The notes below the pieces were generated by a model, which did not search any database, was not told the origin of the DNA, and worked only from the letters and a program-made list of their open reading frames with translations. The translations under genes were made by a program, and so were the position numbers. From Rhizophagus irregularis (lineage: Eukaryota; Glomeromycota; Glomeromycetes; Glomerales; Glomeraceae): a stretch of DNA of 64,000 bases. Positions 36,111 through 48,700 of the stretch are shown in pieces (positions within the stretch are counted from its first letter, which is position 1; the number at the start of each line of letters is the position of its first letter). The stretch is taken from positions 2,852,001-2,916,000 of the forward strand of contig NC_089434.1 of NCBI RefSeq assembly GCF_026210795.1, given 5' to 3'.

Positions 36111-37430
36111 GATTTTAGTAAATTAGAAAATTAAAATTAGATATTACGGTAGTAATATTTAATTAATACTTGTTCATATACAATTTATTTAGGACACAAA
36201 TTTTGTGCAACATCTGCAACATCTGAACGAGCCTGCGCTTTACGCTTATTTAATACGCTACGTATGATATAAAAAAGAATTTCTTTAATTTACACTGGGT
36301 ATTTATACATGTATCACATGACATTTAAAAAAAATTATGTAAAAAAATTTAATAAATATATTAAAATATATTTAATTAATTTTATTGTAATAGTTTTAGT
36401 TCTACCACTCTTTTAGTAATAATATAAAATAAATAAATAAATAAATATTTAATTAATTTTAAAAGAAACATATAGTATGGGTATTTTTGTCTGTTCTGTA
36501 AGTTTACTTGAAGTTTTTTTGCTAAATTTAATTCTGCCCAACATTAAATAATTAGCATAGAAAACTTACTTCTTTGGAAACTCATGCTTGGAAACCTAAA
36601 AAAATATATTTAACATAGTACTCTTCAAAGTATAGACTGAATATTTTTAATAAAGTTTAATATTATTATATACCTTCCAATACTCTATTTCCTTCTCTAA
36701 TAAATTGGTTTATATATTATCTTGCTTCTCCTAATGCTATTGGCCATTGTTCATTATGTTTTAAGATTTTTCTTTTTTCCAAGTCATATATGCTATTCTA
36801 CTGCTATTCTCTTTCTGTAAAGTTAAAATTTTGTTTATATACAATGTATTGATGTGCAGTCTTATTTTTTTATCCCTTTGATATATTTCCACTTTACTAC
36901 TGTTTTACAATGTAGTTGCCAGATGATATTGTAAAATTCATTAACAAATATTTTTAAAAAAAGAACTGCAATAGTTAATACTATTCTTTTTAACTTAACA
37001 ATAGTTTTGAGTTCTCTATATTTCCTTTTGAAAAGAAACTTCTTAATATTAAATGGATATAAAAAATAAATAAATCAAAATTAACATCAATTGTATGGGT
37101 AAAAAAATTTTTATTTCATGAAAATAGTTATTATATATCTTCTTACTTAACTTAATTTAAGTATGTTTTTCTTATAATAAAAATTTTTTGAATATTTAAT
37201 TACATTTACATATAATATTATTGATTATAATTGTCCATTTATTTTTAAACTATCATATATTCATCATCTTCATTTTCTTCAAAATAAGATCTATACTTTA
37301 CATTTCTATATAAGTCATATTTTTTTTTTTCATAATTTCTAATATTGAAAGCAAATAATTTAAGAATTTTAAATATTTAATAAATCTGTTATTTATTAGT
37401 GATATTGTGTAATTAAATTCTGTATTTTAC
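36111..37430. other. AT-rich intergenic region
   Basis: No gene recognised. The first 100 bp upstream of the transporter ATG are presumably its promoter. The last bases form the left target duplication of the LINE fragment. Confidence 0.45.
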
Positions 37431-38610
37431 AGCGCATAGTGTTTGTGATTATAATAAGGAAGCAGATAAGGTCGCTAAATCTGATGCTGAGAAAAATAAT
37501 GTATTAATAATAGAGGATAAATTGTTATTACACAATGATATGGTTTGTTGGAGAGATATGCCTATAGAACGTAATTCCATTTTTATGATAAAGGGAATAA
37601 AGGACACTCAATTTATAGAAGAATTTCTAATGCTACACCGTAATAAAGTTTATAGACAATCAGATCTATTAAGGTTGATATATTTTTAAAGTTAAATAAC
37701 ATAAATCAATATGATACATTGTTTGAGGATCATTATTTACAATCATTTAGGATTAAAATTTGTTGTAATAAATTACCAACTTGTGCTAATTTAAAAAAGC
37801 GTAAGCCAGATCTATATGATGAAGATTGGAGATGTAATTTTTGTAAAATAGAAGAAGAAACGCTTTGATCATTTTGGAAATGTAGTAAGATTGAAAATGT
37901 TGTGCAAGATATCTTTCGAAACGATTAAAAATTTTTTAGCTAAAATTATACGGGGAGTATTCAAGAGATGATATAGATACACAAGAATTAAAAGGTAAAA
38001 TTAATGAACTTGGTATGTGGGATATTGGATGCTTATATGATTTTACATTTTTAATGAAGAATCAAGTCAGTTGTCAGTTAATAGAATTATTAAGGTGCTA
38101 TAAAATAACTGAAGAAAAATTGTTATATAAGGTACTGAAACAAATAACTGGGAGAGTTTTATTAGAATTCAAAGTGCTTATTTGAGAACCAAAAAACGAG
38201 TTACAAATAAAAGAAGAAAAGCAGTGCAGTATTAGCGGTAAAGATAAAAAAGCTAAGTCACATAGTAAACGCACTGAAATGGGTGTTAAAGATGTTGACT
38301 GTAATATGTTAGAAAGTAATTGGAATAAATGGAATGATTTGGCATTCTATCGAGGTGGCCATTGGGCAAATTTTTAGGTAGATCATAATAGTCACCTTTG
38401 AATTTAAGGTCGCATCATGGTTTTTAACAATGATGTAATCGTTTAGGTAACAGGTCAACTTGTTCTTTATAAAAAGTAGTTTTATTTCATAATGCTTAAT
38501 TCTTATATGTATTTGTTTATCTTATATTTTGTAAGTTTATATATGTAAGTAAGCGTGATTATAATAGAACATGATCGCATCTATAATAAAGTTTAAAAAA
38601 AAAAAAAAAA
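37431..38610 (+). mobile_element. 5'-truncated LINE fragment with poly(A) and target duplication
   Basis: Begins inside an RNase H-like coding region (AHSVCDYNKEADKVAKSDAE), continues through a Cys-containing C-terminal region (WRCNFCKIEEET) with at least two frame breaks, and ends with NWNKWNDLAFYRGGHWANF plus a stop near 38376. A 3' UTR and a run of about 17 A follow at 38594-38610. The direct repeat AATTCTGTATTTTAC flanks it (ending at 37430, and at 38611-38625), as expected for target-primed reverse transcription. It has the same 3' end as the fragment at 61.6 kb, and a different one from the long LINE at 43.6 kb. Confidence 0.85.
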
Positions 38611-38625
38611 AATTCTGTATTTTAC

Positions 38626-39693
38626 TTAAATATTGTTTAAGTGATTTCTTCTTCTATTATATCAGTTATATTTGAAAATATTGATCTATATATATAGTTA
38701 AAAAAGATTATTTATAAATTTTCTGATATACCTATTAACTCTTTTACTATTTCAGTAAATGTTATATATTAGTAGATCCTTTTATTATAAATCTTTAATT
38801 TCAATATAAGTTAATTTCTTTATATTGTTTTTTGCTATTTACTTTCTTATTTTCTTTGAATTTTAAATGACCAATAACTTTTACTAATTTTATTTTTTAA
38901 CTGTTTTTACTATTAATAAGATTATTTATACTACTGATTATATTGTAATTATTGCATTTGCACCATATTATGTTTTATTTTTATCATTTGTAAGATTTGT
39001 TTTTATACACAAACTTACAATAAATTACTGGATTTCTTTAAAAATGTTTAGTAATTTTCATATTACATGAAAGTTTATAAATTTCTGATAAAATTATTCA
39101 AATTTTTTTTATTTGAAAGCTAGTCCATTGTAGATTTTAAATTTTAAATAAAAAAGAGATATTTTATAATATGGAAAAAATTGTTTAATTGTTAATTATG
39201 AGTTATGACAGCTTTTTAAAATTATTTTTATATATTTGTTTATATATAGATAGGTTTTAAAATATCAAATATATAACATTTTTAATTGCATTTTTAAAAA
39301 TTACAATTGATTAACTTTCAAATAACAAAAAATTTATTAAAATCTATTAAAAATTGACAGATTTTTGTATATCTAGAAGAATGCTAATTTTAATAAAAAT
39401 TACTAATAAATTTGAAAATAATAGTAAAATATAGTAAAATAGGCATTTTTTAAGATATATATAACTAAGTTTATCAAATTTTAATAGATTATAATAATTA
39501 TTTTTTTTATTTAAAAGATAATCAATTGTAATTGTTAAAAATGCAAATAAAAATAGTTGATATATTTGAAATTTTAAAAATTATCTATATACAAATAAAT
39601 ATATAAATAACCTCAAAAAGTATCATATTTTATAATCAGATAATTTTTTTAGTCTGGAGTGTAGTAAAGGACTCTATATGTTCTAGCTGTAGT
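38626..39693. other. AT-rich region with a large imperfect palindrome
   Basis: No gene. Contains an inverted repeat with arms of roughly 130-150 bp at about 39226-39360 and 39460-39604, recognisable by TATATAGATAGGTTTTAAAA against the reverse complement of the right arm. The total span of about 380 bp fits a foldback MITE whose ends I could not define. Confidence 0.5.
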
Positions 39694-40069
39694 TACTGGT
39701 CAAAATAGTCCAAATCAGCCAAAATTCAGCCAGCCGATTTTAGGCTGATTTATGGTCTAATGCTGGTCGAACTTTAGCAGATTTTTTGGCTGCAATTCGC
39801 TGTCACTTGCCTAAAGTTCGGCTTGAAATTTCGGCCAAAATTCAGTTAACATTCGGAACAATTTCAGATAGCAAATTTTGGTGAATAGTTTTCCGAATGT
39901 TACTTAATTTATATTGCAAATTTGTACTAAATTTATTTACTAATATTCTGCCACAACTCATTTTATTTGATATTCGCAATAAAATCACAACTTTATTTAT
40001 AAATGCATATTACAAATAAGTATTGCTAATCTACAATTCCACAATCACATAATTCATGTATTCGTATAT

Positions 40070-42385
40070 ACTTACAAATCTTGATCTTTTGGAAATCCAC
40101 CAAAACTATAAAAAAAGAAAAGAACGGTTAGTAACTGTTCTATAATATTAAAAAAAAGCAAAAAAACCCAAGATTCTACTTACGAATCTTTGGTTTTTTC
40201 TGTTTATCGGAATCCACTCGAGACACCAAACCTATAAAAAGAAAAAAAAAGAGCGGTTATTAATAACCGTTCATAATAATATTAAAAAAATAAAAAACAA
40301 ACCAAGATTCGTACTTACGAATCTTGGTTCCACTTTTTCTAAAGATCCCGAAACCTACAAAAAGAAAGAACGGTTATTAGTAAACCGTTCATAGTAATAA
40401 AAAATAAAAATAAAAAATAAAAAAAAGAACTAAGATTCGTACTTTACTTACGAATCTTGGTTTTCTGTTGTTCTTCAGAAGCTCACTGAACTAAAAAAAT
40501 AAAATAAGAACGGTTATCAGTAACCATTTGTTAATATTATAAAAATAAAATAAAAATAAAACCAAGATTCGTACTTACGAATCTTGGTTTTTTCCATTCT
40601 TCAGAAGACACTGACCTAAAAAAAAAGAAAAAGAACAGTTAGAAACCGTTTGTAATAATAAACAAAAATAAAAAAATAAAGATTCATACTGAATCTTTAA
40701 TTTTTTCTGTTCCTTGGAAAGACAAAAATCCACCTGAACCTATAAAAAAAAATCAAAGGAACGGTTAGTAACTGTTCCATAACATTAAAAAAAAAGATTC
40801 GTAAGTATATTACTTATGAATCTTAAAGGTTCTCCTTTTTCCGTTCTTCAGAAGTCTACCCGAACCTATAAAAAAAAAAGAATGGTTATTAGTAACCATT
40901 TATTAATAAAATTAAAAAAAAATTATAAAGTAAAGATTCGTACTTACGAATCTTTACCTTTGGGTTTTCGTTCTTCAGAAGCCCACCCGAACCTAAAAAA
41001 TAAAGAAAGGAACAGTTATTAGTAACCGTTCATTAATAAAGAAAAAAACAAAAAAAAAGAAAAAAAAGTAAAGATTCGTATTTACGAATCTTTACCCTTT
41101 AGGTTTTCGTTTTTCAGAAGCCCACCTGAACCTAAAAAAATAAAGAAAAAAACGGTTTTAGTAACCGTTCGTAATAAAGAAAAAACAAAAAAAAAATTAT
41201 AAAGTAAAGATTCGTATTTACGAATCTTTACCTTTGGGTTTTTATTTTTCAGAAGCCCACCCGAACCTAAAAATAAAGAAAAAAATGGTTATTAGTAACT
41301 GTTCGTAATAAAGAAAAAACAAAAAAAAATGTCATAATTCGAGACAAGTGGTTATAGTTCGGGACAAGTGGTCATAGTGCGGTGACCATAGTTCGGGACA
41401 AGTGGTTATAGTTCGGTGGCTATAGTTCGGGACAAGTGGTCATAGTTCAGTGGAACATTGATTCATTTTCTAAAAAGATGTATCCTTATTATAAAGAAAA
41501 GATTCGTACTTACGAATCTTTATCTTTGGGTTTTCGTTCTTCAGAAGTTCACCCGAACCTAAAAAATAAAGAAAGGAACGGTTATTAGTAACCGTTCATT
41601 AATAAAATTAAAAAAAACAAAAAAAATTAAAATCAAGATTCGTATATACTTACGAATCTTGGTTTTTTTCATTTTTTGGAACTCGGAAGCCCTACCTGAG
41701 ATGCCAAACCTATAAAAAATAAAAGAAAAGGAACGGTTAATAACCGTTTATAATATTAAAAAAAATAAACCAAGTTCCGAACTTACAAAACTTGGTTTTT
41801 TCCATTCTTTGGAAGTCACCCGAATGGCCAAACCTAAAAAAAGAAAAAAAAAGAATAGTTAGTAACCGTTCATATTAAAAAAAAATAAAATAAACTCCAA
41901 AGTATTCGTATTTACGAATCTTTGGAGTTTCTGTACTTCAGAAGGCAGAAGCCCACCCGAACAGCCGAACCTAAAAAAAAGAAAGAAAAAAGAATGGTTA
42001 GTAATCGTTCATATTAAAAAAAAAATAAAATAAACTCCAAAGTATTCGTACTTACGAATCTTTGGAGTTTCTGTACTTCAGAAGCCCACCCGAACGGCTG
42101 AACCTAAAAAAAAGAAAGAAAAAAGAACGGTTAGTAACCGTTCGTATTAAAAAAATAAAATAAACTCCAAAGTATTCGTACTTACGAATCTTTGGAGTTT
42201 CTGTACTTCAGAAGCCCACCTGAACAGCCGAACTTAAAAAAAAAAGAAAGAAAAAAGAATGGTTAGTAACCGTTCGTATTAAAAAAAAATAAAACAAACT
42301 CCAAAGTATTTGTACTTACAAATCTTTAGAGTTACTGTACTTCAGAAGTCCACCCAAAAACCAAACCTATAAAAAAAAAGTAAAA
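40070..42385. repeat. Satellite array with two alternating hairpins per unit, about 16 units
   Basis: Units of about 115-140 bp contain hairpin 1 (AAAGATTCGTACTTACGAAT-type, arms AAGATTCGTA / TACGAATCTT), then TTCTTCAGAAGCCCACCCGA, then an A-rich linker, then hairpin 2 (GAACGGTTATTAGTAACCGT plus TC), then another A-rich linker. Both palindromes are kept although single positions vary, and some changes appear on both arms. Short open frames in the array are accidental. Confidence 0.9.
41331..41453. repeat. Minisatellite inside the satellite array
   Basis: About five copies of a 21-24 bp word, CATAGTTCGGGACAAGTGGT, with variants TTATAGTTCGG and CATAGTGCGGTGA. It interrupts the hairpin satellite. 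Confidence 0.8.
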
Positions 42386-42535
42386 AAAGTGAAAGGGAGG
42401 GGAAGGGAAGGAAGGAAAAAGGGAAGGGAAGGGAAGGAGAACGAAAAAAAAGAAAAAAAAGAAAGGGGAAGAAGAGGAAACGGGGAGGGGAAGGGGAATG
42501 AAGGAAAAGAAAGGGGAGGGGAAGAAAAAAATTAA
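42385..42535. repeat. Polypurine tract
   Basis: About 150 bases almost wholly of G and A on the plus strand (GGGAGGGGAAGGGAAGGAAG and similar). It has a counterpart at 57600-57715 in the sister element, so it is part of the element rather than chance. Confidence 0.85.
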
Positions 42536-43666
42536 AAAAAGTTTAAAAAAGGATGATCCTTTTTCAAACTTTTAATACGCATAATGCGTAACGTGTAACA
42601 TTTGATTAAATAATTCAATAAATCGACTATAAATCATATATGTCGAAATTTGGCCAATTTTTAATAATTTCCGAAATTTGGCCGAAATGTGTGATAGATC
42701 AGCCAATTTATCACATGACCGAAAGTTTTTATTTCGACCAGTGAGTGGTACAAAATATTCTATTATCTATCCGCTTATTTTTTGAGTCGACATTTAATTA
42801 ATTCTTATATTACACAAAATTATCTTGATCAGTTAATTAAGCATGTAGTTATCTACCTATACAGTCAACTCTCTATAAATACACCCTCTATAAATGCACA
42901 CCCTTTATAAATGCATCTTTTATTTAGTCCCAACTTGGTCTCTAATGTTAAATGCATAGTTTATATATGTATATATTATGTAAATGCATCCTTTATAAAA
43001 AAATTTTATATAGTTTACTTATAAAATTTTTGTATTACCTTAATTTTAGATTAATATTATATAGATTTATTTGAAGCTAAAATTTACATATAACTTTATA
43101 CATTTAGAATAGAAATTAATTATAAGGTTTATACAAATTCAGGTCTGAGTTTTTTAGTAATATTCGGAGTAGGACCTGAACAATATATATAAAGGTAGGT
43201 TTTGAGTTTGCTTAACCAACATATAAAAATTTTTCCTATGTGAGATTTATTATTGCTTATTTGATAACATAATTTTTAAATAGTCAGATATAATTATGAG
43301 GACCCCGGATATCTAATATAAAGGTCATAATGGACTTTTGGCCAAAAACACCCCTTTTTGCTGAAACTCAAAAAATCGTTTTTTGTAAATATCTCAGCAT
43401 CCAGTAATTCAATTTTAATGAACTTTTTTTTATTTTGTAGCCCTCATTTAGCTCTACAATTTAAAAAAAAAGTTCATCAAAATTGGACCACTGGATGCCG
43501 AGATATTTACAAAAAACGATTTTTTGAGCCCCTAAAAATGGGCCAATCTGCCGAAAGTGTGACTTGATCCCGATCTGCCAACTCTTTCTTGTAGATCCTT
43601 GGTCAAAAATTTCGCGAAAGAAATTTTTATTCTTCATATTAACACATCTCTTATTTTACTATTAAA

Positions 43667-45459
43667 ATGCCTCCCAAAGGTAACAAAAAGGCTGGCAATA
43701 ACCCTAACTTTGCACTGCAAGCGACAAGACAAACGGAACAAAAATAAAGACTCTGGCTCTGACTACGTCGCCGACTCAGCGGCTGATGCTGGAGGTAGCA
43801 ATACTACTCCTCCTCAACAAAATAATGCTGACAATTTTTCGTCTCCTCCTCCTGAAGATAATACTGCGCCTTCTGCGCCTGGTTCTGTCGCGTCTGGTAC
43901 TGACGCGTCCATGCATGCTCCAAAAGACAAAGAATCTTCCCCCTTAAACGCGTCTCCTAATAAGGATATTATGGATACCAATGATACTTCTCCTCTTCCC
44001 CCTGACACGCCCACTATTACTATTCTTAGGCATGATTATCAGGCTGCTGCGGCGCCTAATACTTCTCCCGAATTTGTGAAAAAGTATCCTACCAATCGGG
44101 GCTATGATTGATGCTGTCAACAATCTCCTTTTGGAAACTTATCATTCTTACACTGGCCGTGCTCGCATGTCTGGTTCTGGTGACCTTAAACGATTGGTTA
44201 TTCATTTTAATTCGACCACTGAACGTAACGCCTGCCTTTCCCTCCAACATGATGATCTTGCTGATCTAAAATTTTTTTTGCACAACCTTCAGCAACTCCG
44301 AATCGATGAAGATCTCTGGGCTATTCAAGTTACTGACATCCCATTTTTCATCAAAAAAGATGATATCATTGCTCTTTTCAAAAAGTATGGTAACATACAA
44401 TCCTGTTGCCTCCATACACGTGCCAATGCTAAGGTCCAACAGGCTCGTATCGTTTATGATGATGCTTCACCCATTCAACGTTTTGTGGACAAACAGTGGG
44501 CGATCTATTGTTATTCCACTTGTCTGCGCATTACGCCGTGCTCTCTCTCCCTTGATCAAAAGAAATCATGACGTGAATTCGTCGCTGTGCTATCTCAGCT
44601 CCCTCCTAACACTAAAGATGTGCATTTAGCACCCTTGGTGCGAGCAATTGGCGCTATGGCTGTTAACATCCCCCTGTCTCTTAATTCTTATAAACCTAAA
44701 CGATGGGCTTATATTACCTTCAAATCACAGCAAATGATGGACAATGCAATGGAACAATCAATTGCTTTGCAAGGCCATAGGCTCCAATGGGAACTTCCTG
44801 AGAATACAAACAAGCTTTGCCACAGATGTGGTAAACTTGGTTGCGCTCCTACTGCTTGCCCGTTGAACAACTCTCGAAGTCGCTCGCGCACCCGTAATCC
44901 TGTTGCACATTTAAAAGAACGTTTTAATATTGGACAATCAAACAACCAAAACTCTTCTGCTAATCGCAGTAGACGTCATTCCCGTTCTCAATCCAAAGAT
45001 CGTTCCAATTCTTGACAACGTAATCATTCAGCCAATAACACTGGACGAAACAATAATTATAATAATAATGCTTCTTCGCCCAATTCTCTTAACTCCAATA
45101 ATTCTACCCAATTTGCACCACGACCTCGATCTAATGAGCATAAAGGCAAAGAGCGTTCAGTTTCTTTTTCCACTTCCCAACGTAATAGTACCTTTACTCC
45201 CAATTCATCTGGTCATAAACCTCCCTTGGTAGATCCTAATTGTTCCCAAATTCAAGAGATCCTTTTAATGCTTAAAAGCCTTCAAGAAGATATGGCTAGT
45301 GTACGTGCTAGAATTCATGCTCTTGATCTAGCTGATCAGAGGATGTCTCGGCTGGAACTCCGTGTTTTTAGACACATACAAGATGATGTTCTCCCACCTG
45401 ATCCTAATGATTCTTCACATATGCTTGTTGACGATCATCAACGCACCCCCCTTATATAA
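43667..45459 (+). pseudogene. LINE ORF1 (gag-like RNA-binding protein), broken
   Basis: Starts at MPPKGNKKAGN (43667), is shifted to another frame within about 80 bases, then runs through an acidic Ser/Pro/Thr-rich region and shifts again near 44100. From 44104 to 45459 one frame holds an RRM-like fold (WAIQVTDIPFFIKKDDIIAL, QQARIVYDD), a second similar region (WAYITFKSQQMMDNAM), a zinc knuckle-like C-x2-C-x4-C-x4-C (CHRCGKLGCAPTAC) and an Arg/Ser-rich tail ending in a coiled-coil-like stretch (IQEILLMLKSLQEDMASV). That frame is interrupted by TGA at 44569 and 45013. Its role in an active copy would be RNA binding and RNP assembly. Confidence 0.8.
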
Positions 45460-45798
45460 CACAATCCAACCCGCTCCTTCGACCAAGCCCTTTTCCGGCC
45501 CAGTTCTCCCTCCACCAATGGTCCCTGTTCCCCGTTCTACTATTTCCTCCTCCCCCATCCCGAAACTGCCGATGAAGCTACCATCAATAAAGAACGTGCT
45601 AAAATTTATTCCTTCCAACGATCTTTAGATAACAAATTTGATCACTTATCTGGCTCTATTAATAGATTTATTAGCTCCATTTCTGGTGGCTCTTCCTCGG
45701 ACTTAGTCAATAAGACTTCGTCTGATTAATTTGTTATCCTCCTCTTTCACCCCGCAGTTTCTATCATAGTGTAATGATGATGAATAATAACATAGATT

Positions 45799-48700
45799 AT
45801 GATACCTTTGTGCGAAATCCCCAACCCCGTTGATTTTAGTGATAATTTTAATGATCCTTTATCTGATACATTATTTTCCTCTTCATCCTTTATTTCACCC
45901 ATCCCCAACTCCTTTAACATTTCTTCCTTTAATGTTAATGGTCTAAAAACTCCTGGTCATGGTTCGTTTAAAATGGACCAAATTTTTTTCCTTTTTTTCC
46001 CATAACCATATTTCTTTTGTGGTATTGTTGATACTCATTTATCACCTAAACAAATGAAATTTTTATCTAAAGCGTGTTTGTGATTATACTTCTTTCCATT
46101 CTGATCTGATTCTTACCTAAACACGGCCGTTCTTCCTCGCTTTTGCGTTTTGTTCATACACAACTCTTTAGCTACCCATGTCAGTTTTATCAATCCCATT
46201 CTTCCCGAATTCTTTCTGTAGACTTATTTTTTAAAGGCTGTTAAATTGCGTATATTTGTAGTTTATATTCCTCCTACAAATGATCTTGTTCTTCGGTACG
46301 AAGTCATTGATCAATTAATTTTTCTTATTTCTCAAACTTCTTCACAAAATTTCCACCATGCTATTTGTGGTGATTTCAATATGAATTTGGAGAAATTTTA
46401 CCCCATATTTTTGCATCAACCTCAGGTTGCCGCTAAAAAAGTTCATAAATTATTTCATTATTTGCTTTCTCATAATTATGAGGATTGTACTTCCCTTAAT
46501 TTATCTAGTACCTTGGGTACTTATCACCACTTGGACACTATTACCCGTATTGACTTTGTTTCGTCCCGCCCGCTTCTTCGCGTTATATGTTAACATCAAC
46601 TATTTTTACGATGTATTTACACATTTCTGATCACAACCCTATTATCACCTATTTTGACGCCTCTTTACTGTCAGATGCTATTAAATCTGCTCGTGCTCAT
46701 CAACTTGGTCGTAATACTCGACGCATTTTTAAATATGATTCTATTTCTATGGAACAGTGGACTGCCTTTGCTGATGACTTGGATAAGTTATGCCCAATTG
46801 ATCCACTTGTCTTCGATACTTGGCCTCTTAATCAGAAATGTGAATATCTTCATTCTAGAATTATTAAAGCTGCAAAATCCCAGCTACCCTCAGTTACTGT
46901 GGGCAATACCTATGCTCCGAAGAAGCCTAAAGATCTAGAAACTTTATGTCAATCTTATCGATTTTTGTCTAAAGTGGCGAAGACTATTCGCTCCCTTCAC
47001 AAAAACCCTGCGTTATATTCTGTTCGTTTTGAGTCCAAATGGTCTTCATATTATTTACGTCTTAATCAACTCCTTTTTAGTTATAAACAAATTTTTTGTT
47101 ACTTCTACTGTTCTTCCTTCCTCTCTTTGTGATGAACGAATTGATGATTTTGCTAATTTACTTCAAATATTAGAGAATATGACTTTGCTTTTGCGAAGCC
47201 TACTTTTGCTTAAAGAAAAAGAATTTCAAGCTTCTTCTATTCAGGCAAAAATTGATGCTCGGAATGATAACTTCACCAATGATATCTCTACTTTTATTGA
47301 ATCTGCCTTGTCACGAACCAGACGACGAATCGTTCTTGATCGTGTCTTTATTGATCATCCAATACGCCCTACTTTATTAACTTCTCCAGATGCTATTGAT
47401 CAAGAAGTCATTGAACATTTTCAAAATTTTGTTCCAATTACCTCCACTCCTCCTTCTTCCATACAGGATTTGCCAGATCGATGGTCTAACGCTTATGCAC
47501 CGCTTGCTGAAGTCTCTCCAGCTATTTTTGATTCACTTATGGATCCTCCTACCCTTGATGAATGGTCTTCAACGATTTCCTCCATGCCTAATGATAAAGC
47601 CCCCGGACCTTCTATGATCTCATATGAGATGTTGAAACATTTAGGATCCTCTGCTTCTGCTCTTCTCTTTAACTTAATTTGTGCCTGTCTATCAGATGCA
47701 AATATCCCTAATTTATGGAGACAAGCTACTGTCTTTCCTATTCCGAAACCGCATGAATGGAAATGCCAACTCAAGAATACTCGTCCTATTACTTTATTAG
47801 AAGTGATTCGCAAGGCTTTGGTTAAGCTCTTTTACAATCGCCTTGCTCCTTTGCTCGCTTCCCACCATGTTCTTCAAGGAAGAAACTTCGCAGGTTTACC
47901 TGGAGGTTCTTGCCGCGATCCTATTATTACACTGGAATCTATTATCCACGATTCAGTAGTCACTAAACAACCTTTATGGATTCTCTCTCAAGACATTTCA
48001 AAGGCGTTTGATTCTGTTGATCTATCCATGTTGCGTTTTGCTCTCCAACGCTTACGTCTACCAGAAAATGCTATTCAATTTTTACTTTCTTTATTTATGT
48101 TACGTTCTAATCGTGTCATTACTGCACATGGCCCTACTCCGCCTTATAGAATTAGAATTGGTATAGACCAAAGTGAAGTTATCTCTCCGCTTTTATGGGT
48201 TATTTATTTAGACCCTTTGCTCACAGTCCTGAAAAATGAAAAGAAAGACCCTTATTGTTTGGTTTCTCCTATGGCTTCTGATTTTGTTTCACCAAACTCT
48301 CGTTCTTTGGATGCTTTAAAGATTAATAATTTGGTGTTTATGGATGATTCTACTTTGATTTCTTCTTCTAAAAAGGGAATGGAACATATGTTGTCCATCA
48401 CTGAAGAATTTTATCGTTTGAACAACACCTCAGCCAACCATAACAAATATGTTTTAGCCACCAATGCAGTTGCTACTTCTCGAGATTTATCTCCTATAGC
48501 CTTTAATTTATTGACTTCATCACTTAACACTACAACCAATATTACAGTTACCCCTATCCTTATGTCCTCGTCTTTCCGTTTTTTGGGCGTTTGGTTTAAT
48601 ATTAACGGCTCTAAGAATTTTATCCGACAACAACTCAAACGAGAATGTAATTCTTTCTCTGCAATTCTCCGCCCGGCGAAATTGACTGTTCAACAAGTGG

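Larger units (their letters stand above)
39694..42743. mobile_element. Large non-autonomous element 1 with ACTGGTC/GACCAGT ends
   Basis: The left end TACTGGTCAAAATAGTCC and the right end TTTCGACCAGTG give short inverted termini, with a possible 3-bp duplication AGT on each side (39691-39693 and 42744-42746). The 3.05 kb interior holds a left arm rich in GGCCAAAATTCAG-type words, a hairpin satellite (40070-42385), a polypurine tract (42385-42535), a GGATGATCC-centred hairpin, and a right arm rich in GGCCAAATTT. No coding region. The same order of parts recurs at 53236-58091, which shows that the whole is a mobile unit. Confidence 0.7.

Noticed and set aside
41331-41453. tRNA-like GTTCGG words
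   Set aside because: They are part of a 21-24 bp minisatellite; no cloverleaf or A-box/B-box spacing. No tRNA or rRNA gene was recognised anywhere in the window.
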